Shown here one piece after another: positions 33,850-45,413 of a stretch of DNA of 64,000 nucleotides. The stretch's first letter is position 1, and each line of letters starts with the position of its first letter. The translations under genes were made by a program, and so were the position numbers. Source of the DNA: Guadua angustifolia (Eukaryota; Streptophyta; Magnoliopsida; Poales; Poaceae); NCBI GenBank assembly GCA_036346375.1, contig CM070517.1, forward strand, positions 15,169,161 to 15,233,160, in the 5' to 3' direction. The notes under the pieces are model-generated. The model did no database searches. It had not been told where the DNA came from and saw only the letters and a list, made by a program, of their open reading frames with translations.

Positions 33850-35990
33850 TAGCTTAAGCTTTAGAAGCGAGAAAGACGAGGAAATCTTAAAGAAGATCAC
33901 AGATGCCTACGCCCAAGCTACCCAGGGCTCCTTCTAGCCAAGAAGGGAGAACGATGAGCTAGCACGTGCCCTGAGTAACAAAGAGCACCCTGGTCGCACC
34001 AGAGGGTTTGGCTTGGTGCCCTAGAAAGCAACGTTCCCAAAGGACGCTGAAATTTGTAAGCATTTAAAGAAATCTAGACAAGAATAGTTGGATGCATGTG
34101 TATGAGAAATAGAAGACTGTATGCAAAAAAAGGAAATGCAATTAGAAAAAATGATGTAAAGGATGCAAGAAATCCTAGCGAACGTCAGTCACATGACTTC
34201 AGCCACTAGCTCCAGAGTCCTCTCGGTGCTTGTAAAAGCAGCCAAGCATTCGCGGGCCCTCCCGAAGAGGACTTATCCTGTAGTTTTCCCGTGGACAAAA
34301 TTGTAGAGCCGACACGTTGCAGTTTGCACCTGCCCGTAGCAAATATTACCATTAAGATGGCTGAAGGGGTGGCTTCGCTATGCATCGTGGGTCAGATGTT
34401 GCATAACCGCCCAATTTCTCAGGGATACACCAGAGTAGTGGACAGCATGGTTAACAGATACCGTAAATTTGAGGTAGAGATCCCGGGCAAGGAGGGGAAA
34501 AATAATCTTAGACAAACCTGGGCACATTCGTCGCATGGCGCAAGTGCTACATAAAGTGTCTTAGATGACGATGATCATAATAATGATGACGAGGCAGACT
34601 ATCCACCTAGGAAAAGTCCTCCTCCTCCAGCGTCACCCACAAAAAGTCCTTCTCCTACTCTAGTGCCACAAAAAAGTAAACCAAGAGCACCGCGATCTCA
34701 AAATTCTTCACGATCAGGGGGGAAAGTTTATCATCTGTGAAGCCGGCACAATCTCTTAAGAAATGAGCATATGACCTGACCGAAGAAGAGACTAGAAAGG
34801 AAGTAAACGCCAGCGTAACATCTCACTTCAAAAAGATGCCACCACCTGATAAGGTTGTAATAGAAGATGCCAAAAGGGATTTCTTCCTGAGCTTAGCGAC
34901 GGTTAAACACATAGGATGGGCAACTGAATCTCCTCAACTTAGCCAACGATCAGACTACAAGCACATCTCTAGAAAGAAATCTAAAGGAGATGGTGGTAAA
35001 GGAGCTGTTGCTGCAGACCAAGGGGTGCTAAAGGGCAGGAGCCCCCTCTAAGGTGGCCATTCATTAATGGGGAAGGTGGATCCAGATGAGGAGCCCATAC
35101 TGACAACACAGTTACGGCGTCTACATCAATGGTACCGGCAGTTTGTCTAAGAGAAAAAGAGCGATGCATTCCCCATCAGATACAAACATGTGGATTTCAA
35201 TAACGTGGATAGAATTTTCTAGGTAGAACATAGAGAAATATACCAGTTGTACCAATGAGATGCTTGTAAGTCTCTTGTATAATTCATGTTGTACATTCAC
35301 GTACCCATAAATTAAGGGTCTAACTTCTTTCTTATGTAGAATGGAGGCAATAACACTCAGAGAAGATTTAAATGAAAGGGTAAGATTCCTCGATCCAAGC
35401 CTTGTCAACTGCAAACTTTTTCAAGATCCAAACACGCTGAAAGAGATTGAGGAGTATATACTCAAGACGCTGCTAAAGCTACAAGACAAGACCTACGTAC
35501 TTTTACCCTACAACTTTCAGTACGTGTTTCCCTGCCTACTAGTCTCACAACTTCATGCGCAACACTATGTGATGATTAATTGGCTTCTGCAGCTTTCATT
35601 GGATCCTCCTCGTCATCATGTTAAACGAAAGCATGATCATTGTCTTAGATCAATGAGGAAACCGATAGACAATTACAAAGAAGTAATAAAGTTGCTAGAC
35701 AGGTAAACTCAGTCGTTGCGTTATTGCTCCAGTAATCTTTCATTCCATTGCACCTAATTAAGTTTAATGACTACTCAAAACCATGCATAGGGTGTACGCA
35801 AAATACGGCAAGAAGAGCCACCGGTGTCATCCATTCACGAAGAAGTTCAGAATAAAAATCGATTTTCCATGCCTGAGACAGCTGCATGGGAACAATTTAT
35901 GTGGATACTACGTAAGGACATATATGCACGCGTTCGTCAATGACAGTACCGACTACAAAGACGACATGGTATATCATTAAATGTTGATGC
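33850..35990 (+). pseudogene. CACTA-associated protein with Ulp1-like C-terminus, decayed
   Basis: Pieces in several frames resemble the second protein of grass CACTA elements. Near 33950 the phrase NDELARALSNKEHPGRTRG matches the Transposase_24-type region. At 34291-34554 there is a conserved PTRCSLHLPV domain. At 35341-35706 and 35783-35980 there is a Ulp1/C48 cysteine protease fold, with LPYNF before the active-site region and GNNLCGYYV containing the probable catalytic Cys. Stops and splice-like breaks interrupt it. Ulp1-type domains remove SUMO in the host; their role in CACTA elements is not settled. The expected HW motif is damaged. Confidence 0.75.
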
Positions 35991-36399
35991 CTATTTTTCT
36001 TTATAAAGACGATAACACTAAATAATGCTTCAATTTCTTCAATGACAACACGTGAAGCTAGGCACCAACAGCCTGCTCGACAACGAAATTGAAGCCCTTC
36101 GGGAGTAGATGATTGGGTTCATCGTTTGAGAAGTTATCAACTCGAAGGGCGAGTTTTACAAGCCACATGCTAGAGCTTAAGTGAGATGTGAACGATTGTG
36201 AATAAACAATGTAATAATTAAATATTATGATGCTTCAATGTATTTGAATTATGCTTTAGTGATGCTTCATTAATATTGTGCGTAACATATACTATACAAA
36301 ATACATCTACTGTACAATATATATGCTACATCATTACATAATACATATACTGCAAAAAATATATAAAAAGGTTTAAAAACCCCATCACTGCTAGTTTTG

Positions 36400-36720
36400 G
36401 AGGAAAATAGGGCAGTGATAAGGAGTTATCATTGTTGGTTACTGAGGGTAACCGGCAGTGATAACTCCTTATCACTGCCAATTGTAGAACAAAACTGACA
36501 TAGGTAAGGAGTTATCACTACCGGTTATCGAGGAAAACCTGGCAGTGATAAAACTTATCACTACTGGTTGTAAAACATGAACCGGCAGTGATAGTGATTA
36601 TCACTGCCAGTTCAAAACATGGCCGTGATAGTCCTCGACTATCACTGCCACTTAGGTAATACTGTGTTCACATCCGACAGTGATGTCGATGTGGACCCGA
36701 TAGTAAAGACATTTTCTGCA
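36400..36720. repeat. Subterminal repeats of CACTA family C
   Basis: At least eight copies of a 12-14 bp motif around GGCAGTGATAA, in direct and inverted orientation. They can fold into several hairpins. Confidence 0.8.
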
Positions 36721-36726
36721 GTAGTG

Positions 36727-36964
36727 TTATACTGGCCATATTTGTATAAAACCAAATCTATCATTATTCAATCAACAATCTAAAAAAACAATGCCCTTTT
36801 AGATAACTTTGAGCAACAGCGATTTCAACAGTATTCAAACCTGACACCGGATTATTGCTGGTCATTTACCAATAATCACCTGTAGTCGAGCTAGTACTTG
36901 ATCACAGAAGACTTGTAGTAGCTATAGTCGATCTACTTCTACATGCATGTGATCACTCTAAAGT
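36727..36964. other. Short non-coding spacer
   Basis: I see no gene, repeat or element ends. Confidence 0.4.
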
Positions 36965-37719
36965 AGGGATGGCAATGGCCCCATTCCACGGCATCAAGAA
37001 ATTCTTCTACTAGAGAACGGGGATACGGGAGTTTTTCTCCCAAGGGGTTGTCAACGGGGGAAATTTATTCACATCAAAAGAAGTGGGTATAGAGGTGTTC
37101 CACTAATCCCCTCCCAGATATCTGGCCCCATTTCTTTAGCTCGGTATCCTGCTCGCCCCTAATCCCTAATCCTATCCATTCCCCTCCCACACACGACACT
37201 CTTAAAGTCGCTCGTCTAGTCCCCGTCGCCTCCATCGGCTCCGCCTTGCCCCATCATCTCCCTTTGCCATTTCCACTACCCTCCATTGCCTACGCCTACT
37301 CCGCATCGCCCCCATTGTCTCCGTCTATCGCCTACGCTCCCTCTGCCTCCCTCCATCATCTCAGCATACTCCATGGCGACCCTCCGCTACATGGTCTCCT
37401 CCCCTCCATGGCCTCTGCCCCTCCCCTCCATAGTCTCTACCCCTCCCCTTTGTCGCCTTCACCTGATCTGAGTGCCTCACCCCCATCATCTCCCTACACT
37501 GTCCTTCACTCCCTTTGTCGTCCTCCGTCACATCTGCCTACTCCATGGCTCCACAGCTCCCCTCCCCTCCATGGCTCCACGTCACCCCTCTCCTCTAGCA
37601 CTGGTGTGGAGCCATGAGTCGTCCCTATTATTGGAGATGGCTCTGCACAAGGATCAGATACTCTGACGGGGATGGGAAATGGGGCGATGTAGCCCCCAAT
37701 GCTGGGGCCAGGACCGGGG
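36965..37719 (+). mobile_element. hAT-like element, left end only
   Basis: TAGGGATGGCAATGG at 36965 is a typical hAT-type terminal sequence, followed by GGGGA-rich motifs common in such elements. A CT-rich stretch (37190-37620) gives a Pro/Ser-rich ORF of 123 codons that looks like low complexity. No matching right end is found before the retrotransposon at 37720, so the element is truncated or interrupted. Confidence 0.45.
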
Positions 37720-38465
37720 TGTTGGAACTAATCTTGTTGTTTAGGATGTTCTATGATTAATTGCAGTTATTTTGTTAGTGGTGTTGCATGTTTTACATGT
37801 GCACGTTACCAAGATAAGGTTGATAGATGAGTCGTTTGGGTATTAGTTGAGTTAGCTTTAGATAAGTTTGTTAGTTGGGCTACGCAAGCATGGATTGTTA
37901 GCAATTTGTTAGCATTAGTTGCATGGATATGAATTGTAGCCAAGATCAAGTTGTTAGGTTGCATGCACGTGTGTTAGCTTTGACAATAGATTAGGGAGTC
38001 TATTAGGGCATGTACAATGGTATAGACGGCAACTATCTATAATACATCTACAGACAGCATTAAAAACAACTCATACAATAGATTATCTATATAGTTGTCT
38101 ATAATGGTTTCTCATTCAATTAACAGAATATCTATACAATGGTGTACAAAATGTAAAGCTATCTATTAAATAGTAGAAACAAATTTCTCTATCCTCCACA
38201 TCACTTAAAATCCTACGTGACATCTCTTATAGACAGCTGATTGTGAATCATTGTACATGCCTTTAGCTTATGTTCCGTGTGGTGCATGTATTAGCTATTT
38301 AGTTGAGTATTTGGCAAATAGCTGGACGGGGGTGAACGAGAGAGAATAACAAAGAAGAAAGAAAAACCGACGCAAGTGTTGTGGGTCACCAAATTTCTGT
38401 TTTCTTTGCGTTTCTTCTTTCTCCCCTCCACGTGTTCGCGTGTGTTATTCCTGGTAGTTCTAACA
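37720..38465 (+). repeat. 5' LTR of gag-only element
   Basis: It starts TGTTGGAACT and ends GTTCTAACA. It matches the 3' LTR except for a 257-bp MITE and its target copy. Without the MITE it is about 486 bp. Confidence 0.88.
38006..38262. mobile_element. Tourist-like MITE, 257 bp, inside 5' LTR
   Basis: Ends GGGCATGTACAATGG and complement AGGCATGTACAATGA are flanked by TTA on both sides (38003-38005, 38263-38265). The 3' LTR reads straight through the same site (CTATTAGCTTATG near 39718-39726), giving an unambiguous empty site. It inserted after the retrotransposon integrated. Confidence 0.92.
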
Positions 38466-38467
38466 TT

Positions 38468-38479
38468 TGGTATCAGAAT
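38468..38479 (+). other. Primer binding site of gag-only element
   Basis: TGGTATCAGAAT lies two bases after the LTR end. It matches the initiator-Met site over the first ten bases. Confidence 0.75.
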
Positions 38480-38509
38480 CTTGTGTTTCCGTGTGTCAGT
38501 GTTTTCATA

Positions 38510-39400
38510 TGTCGGAAAGGATGCTAAGGGAAGGAAGGAGTATGTCTTCATCCAACGAGCGACGTCTGCTATGAGGTGATCTGTCTGTCTCGCAAGGATG
38601 AAGAGGGAGAGTGCGGTGATGATGTCGTACCCACAACTCACCCGGACGAACTACACGATTTGGGTGATGAAGATGCATGTCGCTCTTCAAGTGCATATGT
38701 GTGGGAAGCTATGGAACCTGGTGTCGCAGAGTACCAAGATCGGATGGCCTTGTATGCCATCTACCAGGCTATGCCGAAGCAATTCATGCCTTCCCTCGCT
38801 AGGAAAGACAAGGCGAAGTTGGCATGGGATGGAGGAAGGGGAGACTATCGAAGTTTTCACTGGTCAGGTGACGTCAGTCGTCACCAGCATCCGCACGTTA
38901 GGTGACAATATAGTGTACAAAATTGCTATTGTGTGTAGGTTTCTTCGTGCTACCCCAGCACACTAGCAGCTCGTCACCTCCATCGTGTAGTGCATTGACT
39001 TGAAGACCTTACCATTGAAGACCTCGTCGGGTGGTACAAAGCCAATGACGAGCGTGTCCGAATGAGTTTTGACGACTCGAAGGATAGTGAGAATTTGTTG
39101 CTCACGATCACATAGTGGGAAACCTTCACCGATAAAGAGAAGAAGAGTGGAGAAGGGCCAGGCAGCGGCGCAAAGAAGAACCATGTCCGTGGTGGCGGCC
39201 GCGACAACGAAGAGGACAACAGTGACTCCGACGTCAATGGGCACAAGTTTGACAAGAAGAAGGTAAAATGCTACAACTGTGGCATACGTGTGCACTTTGC
39301 CGCTTAGTGCTGCAAGCTAAAGAAGGAAGATGCATTTTTTGCTGTGGCAGATGATGAGCCGATGCTACTCAGATGTATTCCTAGATGGAACACAAAATAA
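38510..39400 (+). pseudogene. Copia-type gag remnant
   Basis: At 38598 the phrase YPQLTRTNYTIWVMKM is the hallmark of the copia gag N-terminus (DUF4219/UBN2 type). The frame shifts near 38700 to EPGVAEYQDRMALYAIYQ. A CCHC knuckle is encoded near 39270 (CYNCGIRVHF, with a stop just before the last Cys). No pol-type sequence follows; the 3' LTR starts at 39425. The product would have bound RNA in virus-like particles. Confidence 0.8.
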
Positions 39401-39424
39401 TGCCAACAAGATTAGGGGGTTGAT

Positions 39425-39894
39425 TGTTGGAACTAATCTTCTTGTTTAGGATGTTCCATGATTAATTGGAGTTAGTTAATTATTTGTTATTGGTGCTGCA
39501 TGTTTTGCATGCCCATGTTGCCACGATAAGGTTGTTAGCTGAGTCGTTGGGGGTATTAGTTGAGTTAGTTTTAGATAAGTTTGTTAGTTGGGCTGCGCAA
39601 GAGTGGATTGTTAGCAATTTGTTAGTATTAGTTAGTGGCATGCATATGCATTGTAGCCAGGATCAAGTTGTTAGTTTGCATGTGCGTGTGCTAGCTTTGG
39701 CAATAGATTAGGGATCTATTAGCTTATGTTCCGTGTGGTGTTTGTATTAGCTATTTAAGTTGAGTCTTTGGCTAATAGTTAGATGGGGTAAATGATAGAG
39801 AATAACAAAAAAGAAAGAAAAACCAATGCAAGTGTTGTGCGTTACCAAATTTCTGCGTTCTTTGTATTATTTCTCTCTCTATGTGTTGTCATGT
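39425..39894 (+). repeat. 3' LTR of gag-only element, end clipped
   Basis: 470 bp, about 16-20 bp short of the MITE-free 5' LTR length. It ends where CACTACTACAGAA begins. There is visible divergence from the 5' LTR, so insertion is not very recent. Confidence 0.85.
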
Positions 39895-40405
39895 CACTAC
39901 TACAGAACTGGGCATCACCACCAGCCTATTAGAAGTGGTTTGGTGCGAACCCATTGTGATGTTCGCACTAGAGGCGGTTCGTAGGCAACAGTCCGGAGAG
40001 GGCTTCCAGAAGCGGTTTGAGACACGAACCGATTCTGGATCTTGCGTTCTAGAACCGGTTCTTGTCTCAAACCGCTTCTGTATTTACAGAAGCAGTTTGA
40101 GACAAGAACCGATTCTAGAACACAATATCCAGAACTGGTTCATGTCTCAAACAACTTTTGGAAGCCCTCCCGCTAGTGCATTTAAACCCTTCTTCCTCCA
40201 TGAGCCAGTAGAGGTGATCGATCAAAGAAGAGCTGGCCCAGCGCTGTTCTTGGGGTGAGGTGCTATCCAAATTTTTAATTGCGAGTGATTAGCTCCAAAT
40301 TAAGTGTTTCAAAGTTAGTAATATCATTCCAACATCCTTCTCACCTAGATATTCCTATTTTTTTCAATGGATGAGGAGAAATCTTGATTTGTTCTTGTTG
40401 AAAGG
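39895..40405 (+). mobile_element. CACTA element, left end (family D)
   Basis: It starts CACTACTACAGAACTGG, followed by subterminal motifs around GAAGCGGTTTGAGACA in both orientations, including a hairpin at 40055-40112 (CTCAAACCGCTTCTG / CAGAAGCAGTTTGAG). No right end appears. Sequence is cut at 40406 by the next CACTA terminus. Confidence 0.75.
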
Positions 40406-40879
40406 CACTACAGGAAAACCAACATTTTTCGTGGCCAAAAATATATTTTCGTCAGCCTGACAAAAGCCAAGGATTAATACAGATATTTTCATCGGCTTAA
40501 CCAGAGCCGACGATTACTACATATATTTTCGTCGGTTTTACAATAACCGACGACAATACATGTATTTTCATCGGCTATATTGCGGTAGGCGAAAATGTAG
40601 AAGTTAGGGTTCGTGCACTCGCCATTTACTATGTTTTTTCGCCGCCTTACCATACCGTCGAAAATATAAGTATTTTAAATCGACTCCAAAGACATACCCA
40701 GCGAAAATATAGGAGTTAGGGTAGGGCGCTCTGCCAAGGTCACTATGTTTTCGTCGGCTCTAAACCTAGCCGCCGAAAACACAACTATGTTTTTGTCAAC
40801 TCAAACACTAGCCGACGAAAATACACGTTTTTTTGGTGGCATGTACTGAGGCCGACGAAAATATAGGGTTAGTTACACG

Positions 40880-41311
40880 GGGGATGAGCCCTGCCTGTTT
40901 GTCTATTCATGATTCATTGCCACATCCCAGCGCCCCGCCCGCCCTCCTCCCTCCCCGCCGCCGCCTCTCCTGCCGCCGCCGCCAGCCGCCGCCATCGCCC
41001 GCCAAGCCATCCCGCCACGCCGCCCTCACTGCCCTCCCCCGCCCTTCCGCCCTCCCCCACGCCGCCTCCCCGCGGCCACCTCCCTGGTGTCGCCGCCTCC
41101 CCGCCGCCACCTCCCCAGCCGCCGCCACCTCGGCCAGCCACCTCCTTGGCGGCGCCACCTCCTCGCCCACCACGCCTCCGCCCGCTTGACGACGCCATCG
41201 CGCGCCGCCGGCGTTTACCTTCGCCGCTCGATGCAGCACCTCCCAACCGCCACCGCTCTCCCGGGCACGATTGTCACCGGACGCGTACCCTCTGCCGCCC
41301 TCGCCGCGTGA
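40880..41311 (+). other. GC-rich first-exon-like block of CACTA family B
   Basis: About 430 bp of CCG/CCT-rich sequence ends at a possible donor, CGCGTGAGTAT, near 41308. ORFs on both strands are Pro/Ala- or Gly/Arg-rich, which follows from composition. Position just inside the subterminal repeats, followed by an intron-like AT-rich stretch, suggests an untranslated or leader exon of the transposase gene. Compare 61509-61927. Confidence 0.5.
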
Positions 41312-41439
41312 GTATCCAATGGTTTGTGATAGAAATGACTGAAGTGTTACACATCATGAATAGTGGATACATATTTAATTTGATGAACCAATGATGAACC
41401 GGTAATGATCCATAATTTCATTGGCGTAGTTTACAAATT

Positions 41440-41762
41440 GCCTGTTGGATGCATGATTGTTTAACTAAGGATCTGCTAGAATGTTTCATCTTGGTATGGG
41501 TGATTGATATCTTATAACTGCAACTGTTTATTTGTCTGCTGAGTGGATGTCCTCCTTTCTAGGGAGGTCATGCCGAAATTTTTTAAATTTCAATGGCTTA
41601 ATTTTTATGTCGATTTTAAGAGTTTAGGGTAGATTTCAGTCTTTTCGTAGAGATGATAGGTTTTATGCCTTGTTCGGTAATTCTTCGTTCAATTGAACTT
41701 GCTTGTAGAGAATTATTGTTTGCCGGTAACCTTCTGGACATATGTGGGTCCGAGGTGTTACA
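41440..41762 (+). repeat. LTR 3' fragment (LARD-like family)
   Basis: It aligns in order with 15350-15603 of the solo LTR (GGATGCATGATTG..TTAACTAAGGA, GCTGAGTGGATGTCC, AGGGAGGTCATGCCGAAATTTT) and ends GAGGTGTTACA. It is more divergent than the copies at 42286 and 62190. Confidence 0.7.
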
Positions 41763-42020
41763 AGAACCCACAAATAAAAACGAACACATGTAGAACCTGT
41801 TTGTAAATATTCCATAGGATAAGTCTATTTAATTTTTTTGCAAAGATAATATTTGGCCATAGTTTGTATTAGTTTCCCATTTAAGTTGGATTCTAGTCAA
41901 AAAAAATATAAATAATTGCAACCATAACGATTAACCTTTCAAGGTTGTAAAAACCCAGTTCCTAAGCCTTATTAGAACCATAATTCTTGTATCATCATTT
42001 TTTAATAGAGTGGTATCAAT

Positions 42021-42285
42021 ATGGGTGATAATCGAGCATGGATATATGTCACTAGAGAACAACGGGGTCACAGACGAATGGGTAGAGAGGACACAAGCAT
42101 TTGTGGATCATATTTTCTCTTTGAATCCACCGGTGGTGTAGTGAAGTGTCCATGCAGCAAGTGCCGTAACCCACGCCGTAGCGGAAGGAGGAGATCGAAT
42201 TAGACTTGTGCAGATATGGATTTATGCCCAATTACTTAACTTGGTTCGAGCATGGTGAGTCACGTTTGGGTTGTACATCTAACAT
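42021..42285 (+). pseudogene. TNP2-type transposase, N-terminal fragment, interrupted
   Basis: It opens MGDNRAWIYVTREQRGHRRM and contains KCPCSKCRN, the Cys-rich signature of the Transpos_assoc domain found at the start of En/Spm (TNP2) transposases. The frame breaks near 42180; another frame then encodes LCRYGFMPNYLTW, the usual continuation. It is cut at 42286 by the LTR retrotransposon. The rest of the gene is outside the window. Confidence 0.8.
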
Positions 42286-45200
42286 TGTAACACCCCAACG
42301 TCAAACGCGCCATGGATGCTACCAAACCTCTATATAACTAATGACACCTCTAAACTCTTAAAACCCGGCTTAAAAGCTAAGCCACCGAAATTTACAAAAT
42401 TTCGGCATGACCTCTCTAGAAAGTAGGACATCCACTCAGAAGACAGAAAATATTTGTTGTATGATATCATTCTAGCAGGTCCTTAGTTAACCAATCACAC
42501 AACCAATAGAAATTTAATAAACTCCACCACGATGAACAACACATTACAACCGCATTAGTTACATCCAGACTTAACGAATCAGTTAAACAGATTGTTGGAG
42601 ACCGAAGTCGTGCACGTGTTACTACTCCCAACCCGACGAGCCAACTTCAAAGTACCTAAAACAAGAAACAAACAAGCGTGAGTCCAAGCCTCAAAAAGTG
42701 CAATCAAGTATGAAAAGTAATGAATTTGACTAGAATACAACTACTTCAAGACATAAAGTAACAGTTCTTTTAATTGACATCCGTAAATAAAGGAAGCAGT
42801 TTGAATTCATATAAATCCAAAACGTCAGAACACAATTACTTCATCATTTGATATAACTATTACTTAATTGAAATCATCCAGTAAAAGAAGCAGTAACTAA
42901 CCCCACTTACCACATCCAACTCGGAAACGTAACTAAACCTTACTCATGCCTCAATAATCATTTCAGGATGAGTCCACGACTCAATCCTCAACCTGTCATT
43001 TCCATTCTCATCAATTAACATTTATCAATTGCAACACACAATGCAATGCAATGCTTTTATGCGTTCATGCTCAAAATGCAACCTTTTAGCCTATACCGGT
43101 ATAGCTAGGTGCCCACCCGTCGATGGCACACCTTCTCGCCCCGTCCTATTTCATCCGGGGTCCATCTACTCCACTCCCGTGGAGTGCCTACTCCCGTAGG
43201 TCTTATTAGCCCAAGTCATGGTCATATGGCTTCCTCACCGACCTAGCTCAAGGCTCTCCGGACTAGTCATATGACCATCATTGACTTGGCCCATGCGCAT
43301 GAATGCAAATGAAACAAACTCACGTATGATAACATATCACATAAATATAGAAACAATAGGGAAATTCTTGAACATACCAAAGATTAACCGACTAGTACAT
43401 ATAACAATTCTCAAGCCCATACAAGAGGTAAATCTTATTTCAATGTCTCCTGTGCAAATCTTTCATGCAATGCATCATGCCAATGTGCTCAAAATGATCT
43501 CTTTCCGCTTTCATCATCACACTAAGAACAACTTTCTAGATATGCTATTAAACATAACCAAATCATTAGAATCTTCGTACTCTTATCGCAAGCAAACCAT
43601 TTAACACCCTAATAACGCTCTAAGGAATGCACTTGCCTTTAACCGAAGACGAAGTGGCGGGGTCGAGGCCACCACCCCTTTAACATTTTCTAGTCATCTC
43701 TGCAATTGCCAGGTGCTAGCCTTTAAATGTGATTTTGTCTAAATGAAACTAAAAGGTTGGTAGCCGCACATTTCATGAATTGTGTATTAAAATTTCCCAG
43801 ATCAAGCATTGAATTTACAGCAGTAAGTCAAATGGTAATAACAAGTTGCTGAAGACAACCCTATTTATCCTATACTTTAATAAGAAATTTCTAATAGCAT
43901 GCTCTTTTCTGTGAGTCTCACCGACAAAAGAATCAACACACACACATATATATAACTTGAATCAAACATCATAACATTAATATCTTTTCATCTGAACCTC
44001 GAAATCCTTACCACATATTGTTGCAGAACACATGTATCCATTCAAATTATATAGACTTCACAATCGCAGTGCTCAGACAACAAATGACCTTATGATTTAT
44101 AAGATCAAACAAATTTAAAACTCAAGCAAGACTACTAGTAAAGTGAAAGTTACGATTTGATAAAAAAATTAAGGTTATGTTACGCAGGTCACAATATGCT
44201 TCTGTAATTAATATCCGAATATTTGCAAAAACTGATGAAATAAGCTGGAAACACATAACCTCATTCAGTTAATATATAAGTGTGCAACAATATTCTAGAA
44301 AGTACTCATGGCAAGCATCACAAAACAAAACTGCTCGCGTGGCAAGAACAGGGAAAGTGATTATTGAGACACAATATGGTATTTCAAATAATTCATGGCA
44401 ATACGGCTAACATAAAAACATAGATTCACGCAAACAAGCCTACTCAACATGCGCTTCAATTATAATTTAGGAACTTTTGCTGGAAGCGTTCGGACCATGG
44501 ATGGCACAAAAACAATACACCCCCATTCATAACAAAATTTCATTTTGTCTTTCATAAGATTTAGATCACCTCGACTGGTTTAGCAAATTGTCAAAATGCA
44601 AACGATCCTATTAAGAAACCGCACACATGCAATATCATTTCATCCTCACGAAAACCTAGCTAGGCCTTAGCACAAACACCACACATGCAAGCCAAATGAA
44701 TCCCCACTTCCTAGGGTTTTACCTCAAAGAAAGTCCATGGAGGAAAGATGGAGGTGGGGGAGAGGCTGCATCGACCCGGGAGAAGTCGGCCAGAGGCGGC
44801 GATGATCGGGAGAGGTGTCAAGGCAAACCCGACCAGAAGACGGGGCATAAGCGCCACGGGCGCAGCGTCCGGTCTTGAGCGGCGAGGGCGCGGGAGCGAG
44901 GGAGGCTAGAGGCGGCAGGAGGGCGTCAAGGGCTTCCAGGCTGGGGCGGCGCGGGATGTTGGGGGCGCGAAGACGGGCGTGCGAGCTGCGCCAAGTGCGG
45001 GGAGGAACCCTCCTGGCTCTCTCTCTTTTTCTAGGGTTTCATCCCCTCTGACTTTTCTTTATATACTACAATAAGTGAATGAACCAATAAAAGGCTAGGG
45101 AAAAATAAAAGTTGCACAAAATTCTAGAGACCACAAACCCACAATCTCCAAAGATTTAAATTTCAAAACTACGGCGAAAAGAAAATCCTTTGAGTAAAAC

Positions 45201-45397
45201 TTGCCGCAGAAAAAAATTACGGCTCGGAGAAATACCCTTTCCGATATGCATTCGCATATCTCAAATCTCTTTGCTAAGATTTTTTTAAAAAAACTGCGAG
45301 ACGACCAATCTTTTGCCCTTCCAAATAAATCCTTGGATTTAAGAAAACAAAAACAATTCCGGCCAAAAAACCTGGTAAAACATTTTGTGGTATTACG
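42286..45397 (-). repeat. 3' LTR of LARD-like element (3112 bp)
   Basis: On the + strand it starts TGTAACACCCC and ends GGTATTACG, one base off the expected CA-type terminus. A GC-rich leader (44740-45010) and a TATATAAAG on the minus strand near 45055 mark the promoter region. It is the same family as the solo LTR at 12054-15603. Confidence 0.9.
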
Positions 45398-45413
45398 CTC
45401 TTCCCCCCTTTAA
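45398..45413 (-). other. Polypurine tract
   Basis: The minus strand reads TTAAAGGGGGGAAGAG immediately before the 3' LTR. This fixes the element orientation. Confidence 0.85.

Larger units (their letters stand above)
33796..36726 (+). mobile_element. CACTA element, 3' part (family C)
   Basis: It terminates at 36721-36726 with TGCAGTAGTG, the complement of CACTACTGCA, followed by TTA. Just inside lie repeated subterminal motifs CCGGCAGTGATAA and TTATCACTGCCGG (36400-36660) in both orientations. The body contains decayed coding sequence for the second CACTA protein. The left end is lost in the gap or beyond it. Confidence 0.85.
37720..39894 (+). mobile_element. Copia-type gag-only retrotransposon (TR-GAG-like)
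   Basis: It has two LTRs starting TGTTGGAACTAATCTT (37720 and 39425), a primer site directly after the first, gag sequence only, and a purine tract (TTAGGGGGT, 39413-39421) before the second. The internal region is about 960 bp and contains no protease, integrase or reverse transcriptase, so it depended on enzymes of another element. The 3' LTR lacks its last ~20 bp where a CACTA end starts at 39895. No target duplication can be checked. Confidence 0.85.
40406..42285 (+). mobile_element. CACTA element, left part (family B)
   Basis: It starts CACTACAGGAAAACC, followed by ten or more subterminal motifs GCCGACGAAAATA or their complement (40430-40865). A GC-rich exon-like block and then the start of a transposase gene at 42021 follow. 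The element is interrupted at 42286 by the long-LTR retrotransposon; the remainder must lie beyond the window. An LTR fragment is embedded at 41440-41762. Confidence 0.8.

Noticed and set aside
37246..37617. 123-codon Pro/Ser/Leu-rich ORF
   Set aside because: The DNA is a CT-rich low-complexity stretch and overlapping frames on the same strand look similar. No domain is recognisable, so I treat it as composition, not a gene.
36965..37719. Complete hAT element
   Set aside because: Only the left terminal sequence is visible. No matching right end or 8-bp duplication was found before 37720 or after 39894.
40907..41394. Long overlapping ORFs on both strands (up to 161 codons)
   Set aside because: The GC-rich CCG repeats keep all frames open. 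The products are Pro/Ala- or Gly/Arg-rich without known domains. It fits better as a leader exon of the CACTA unit.
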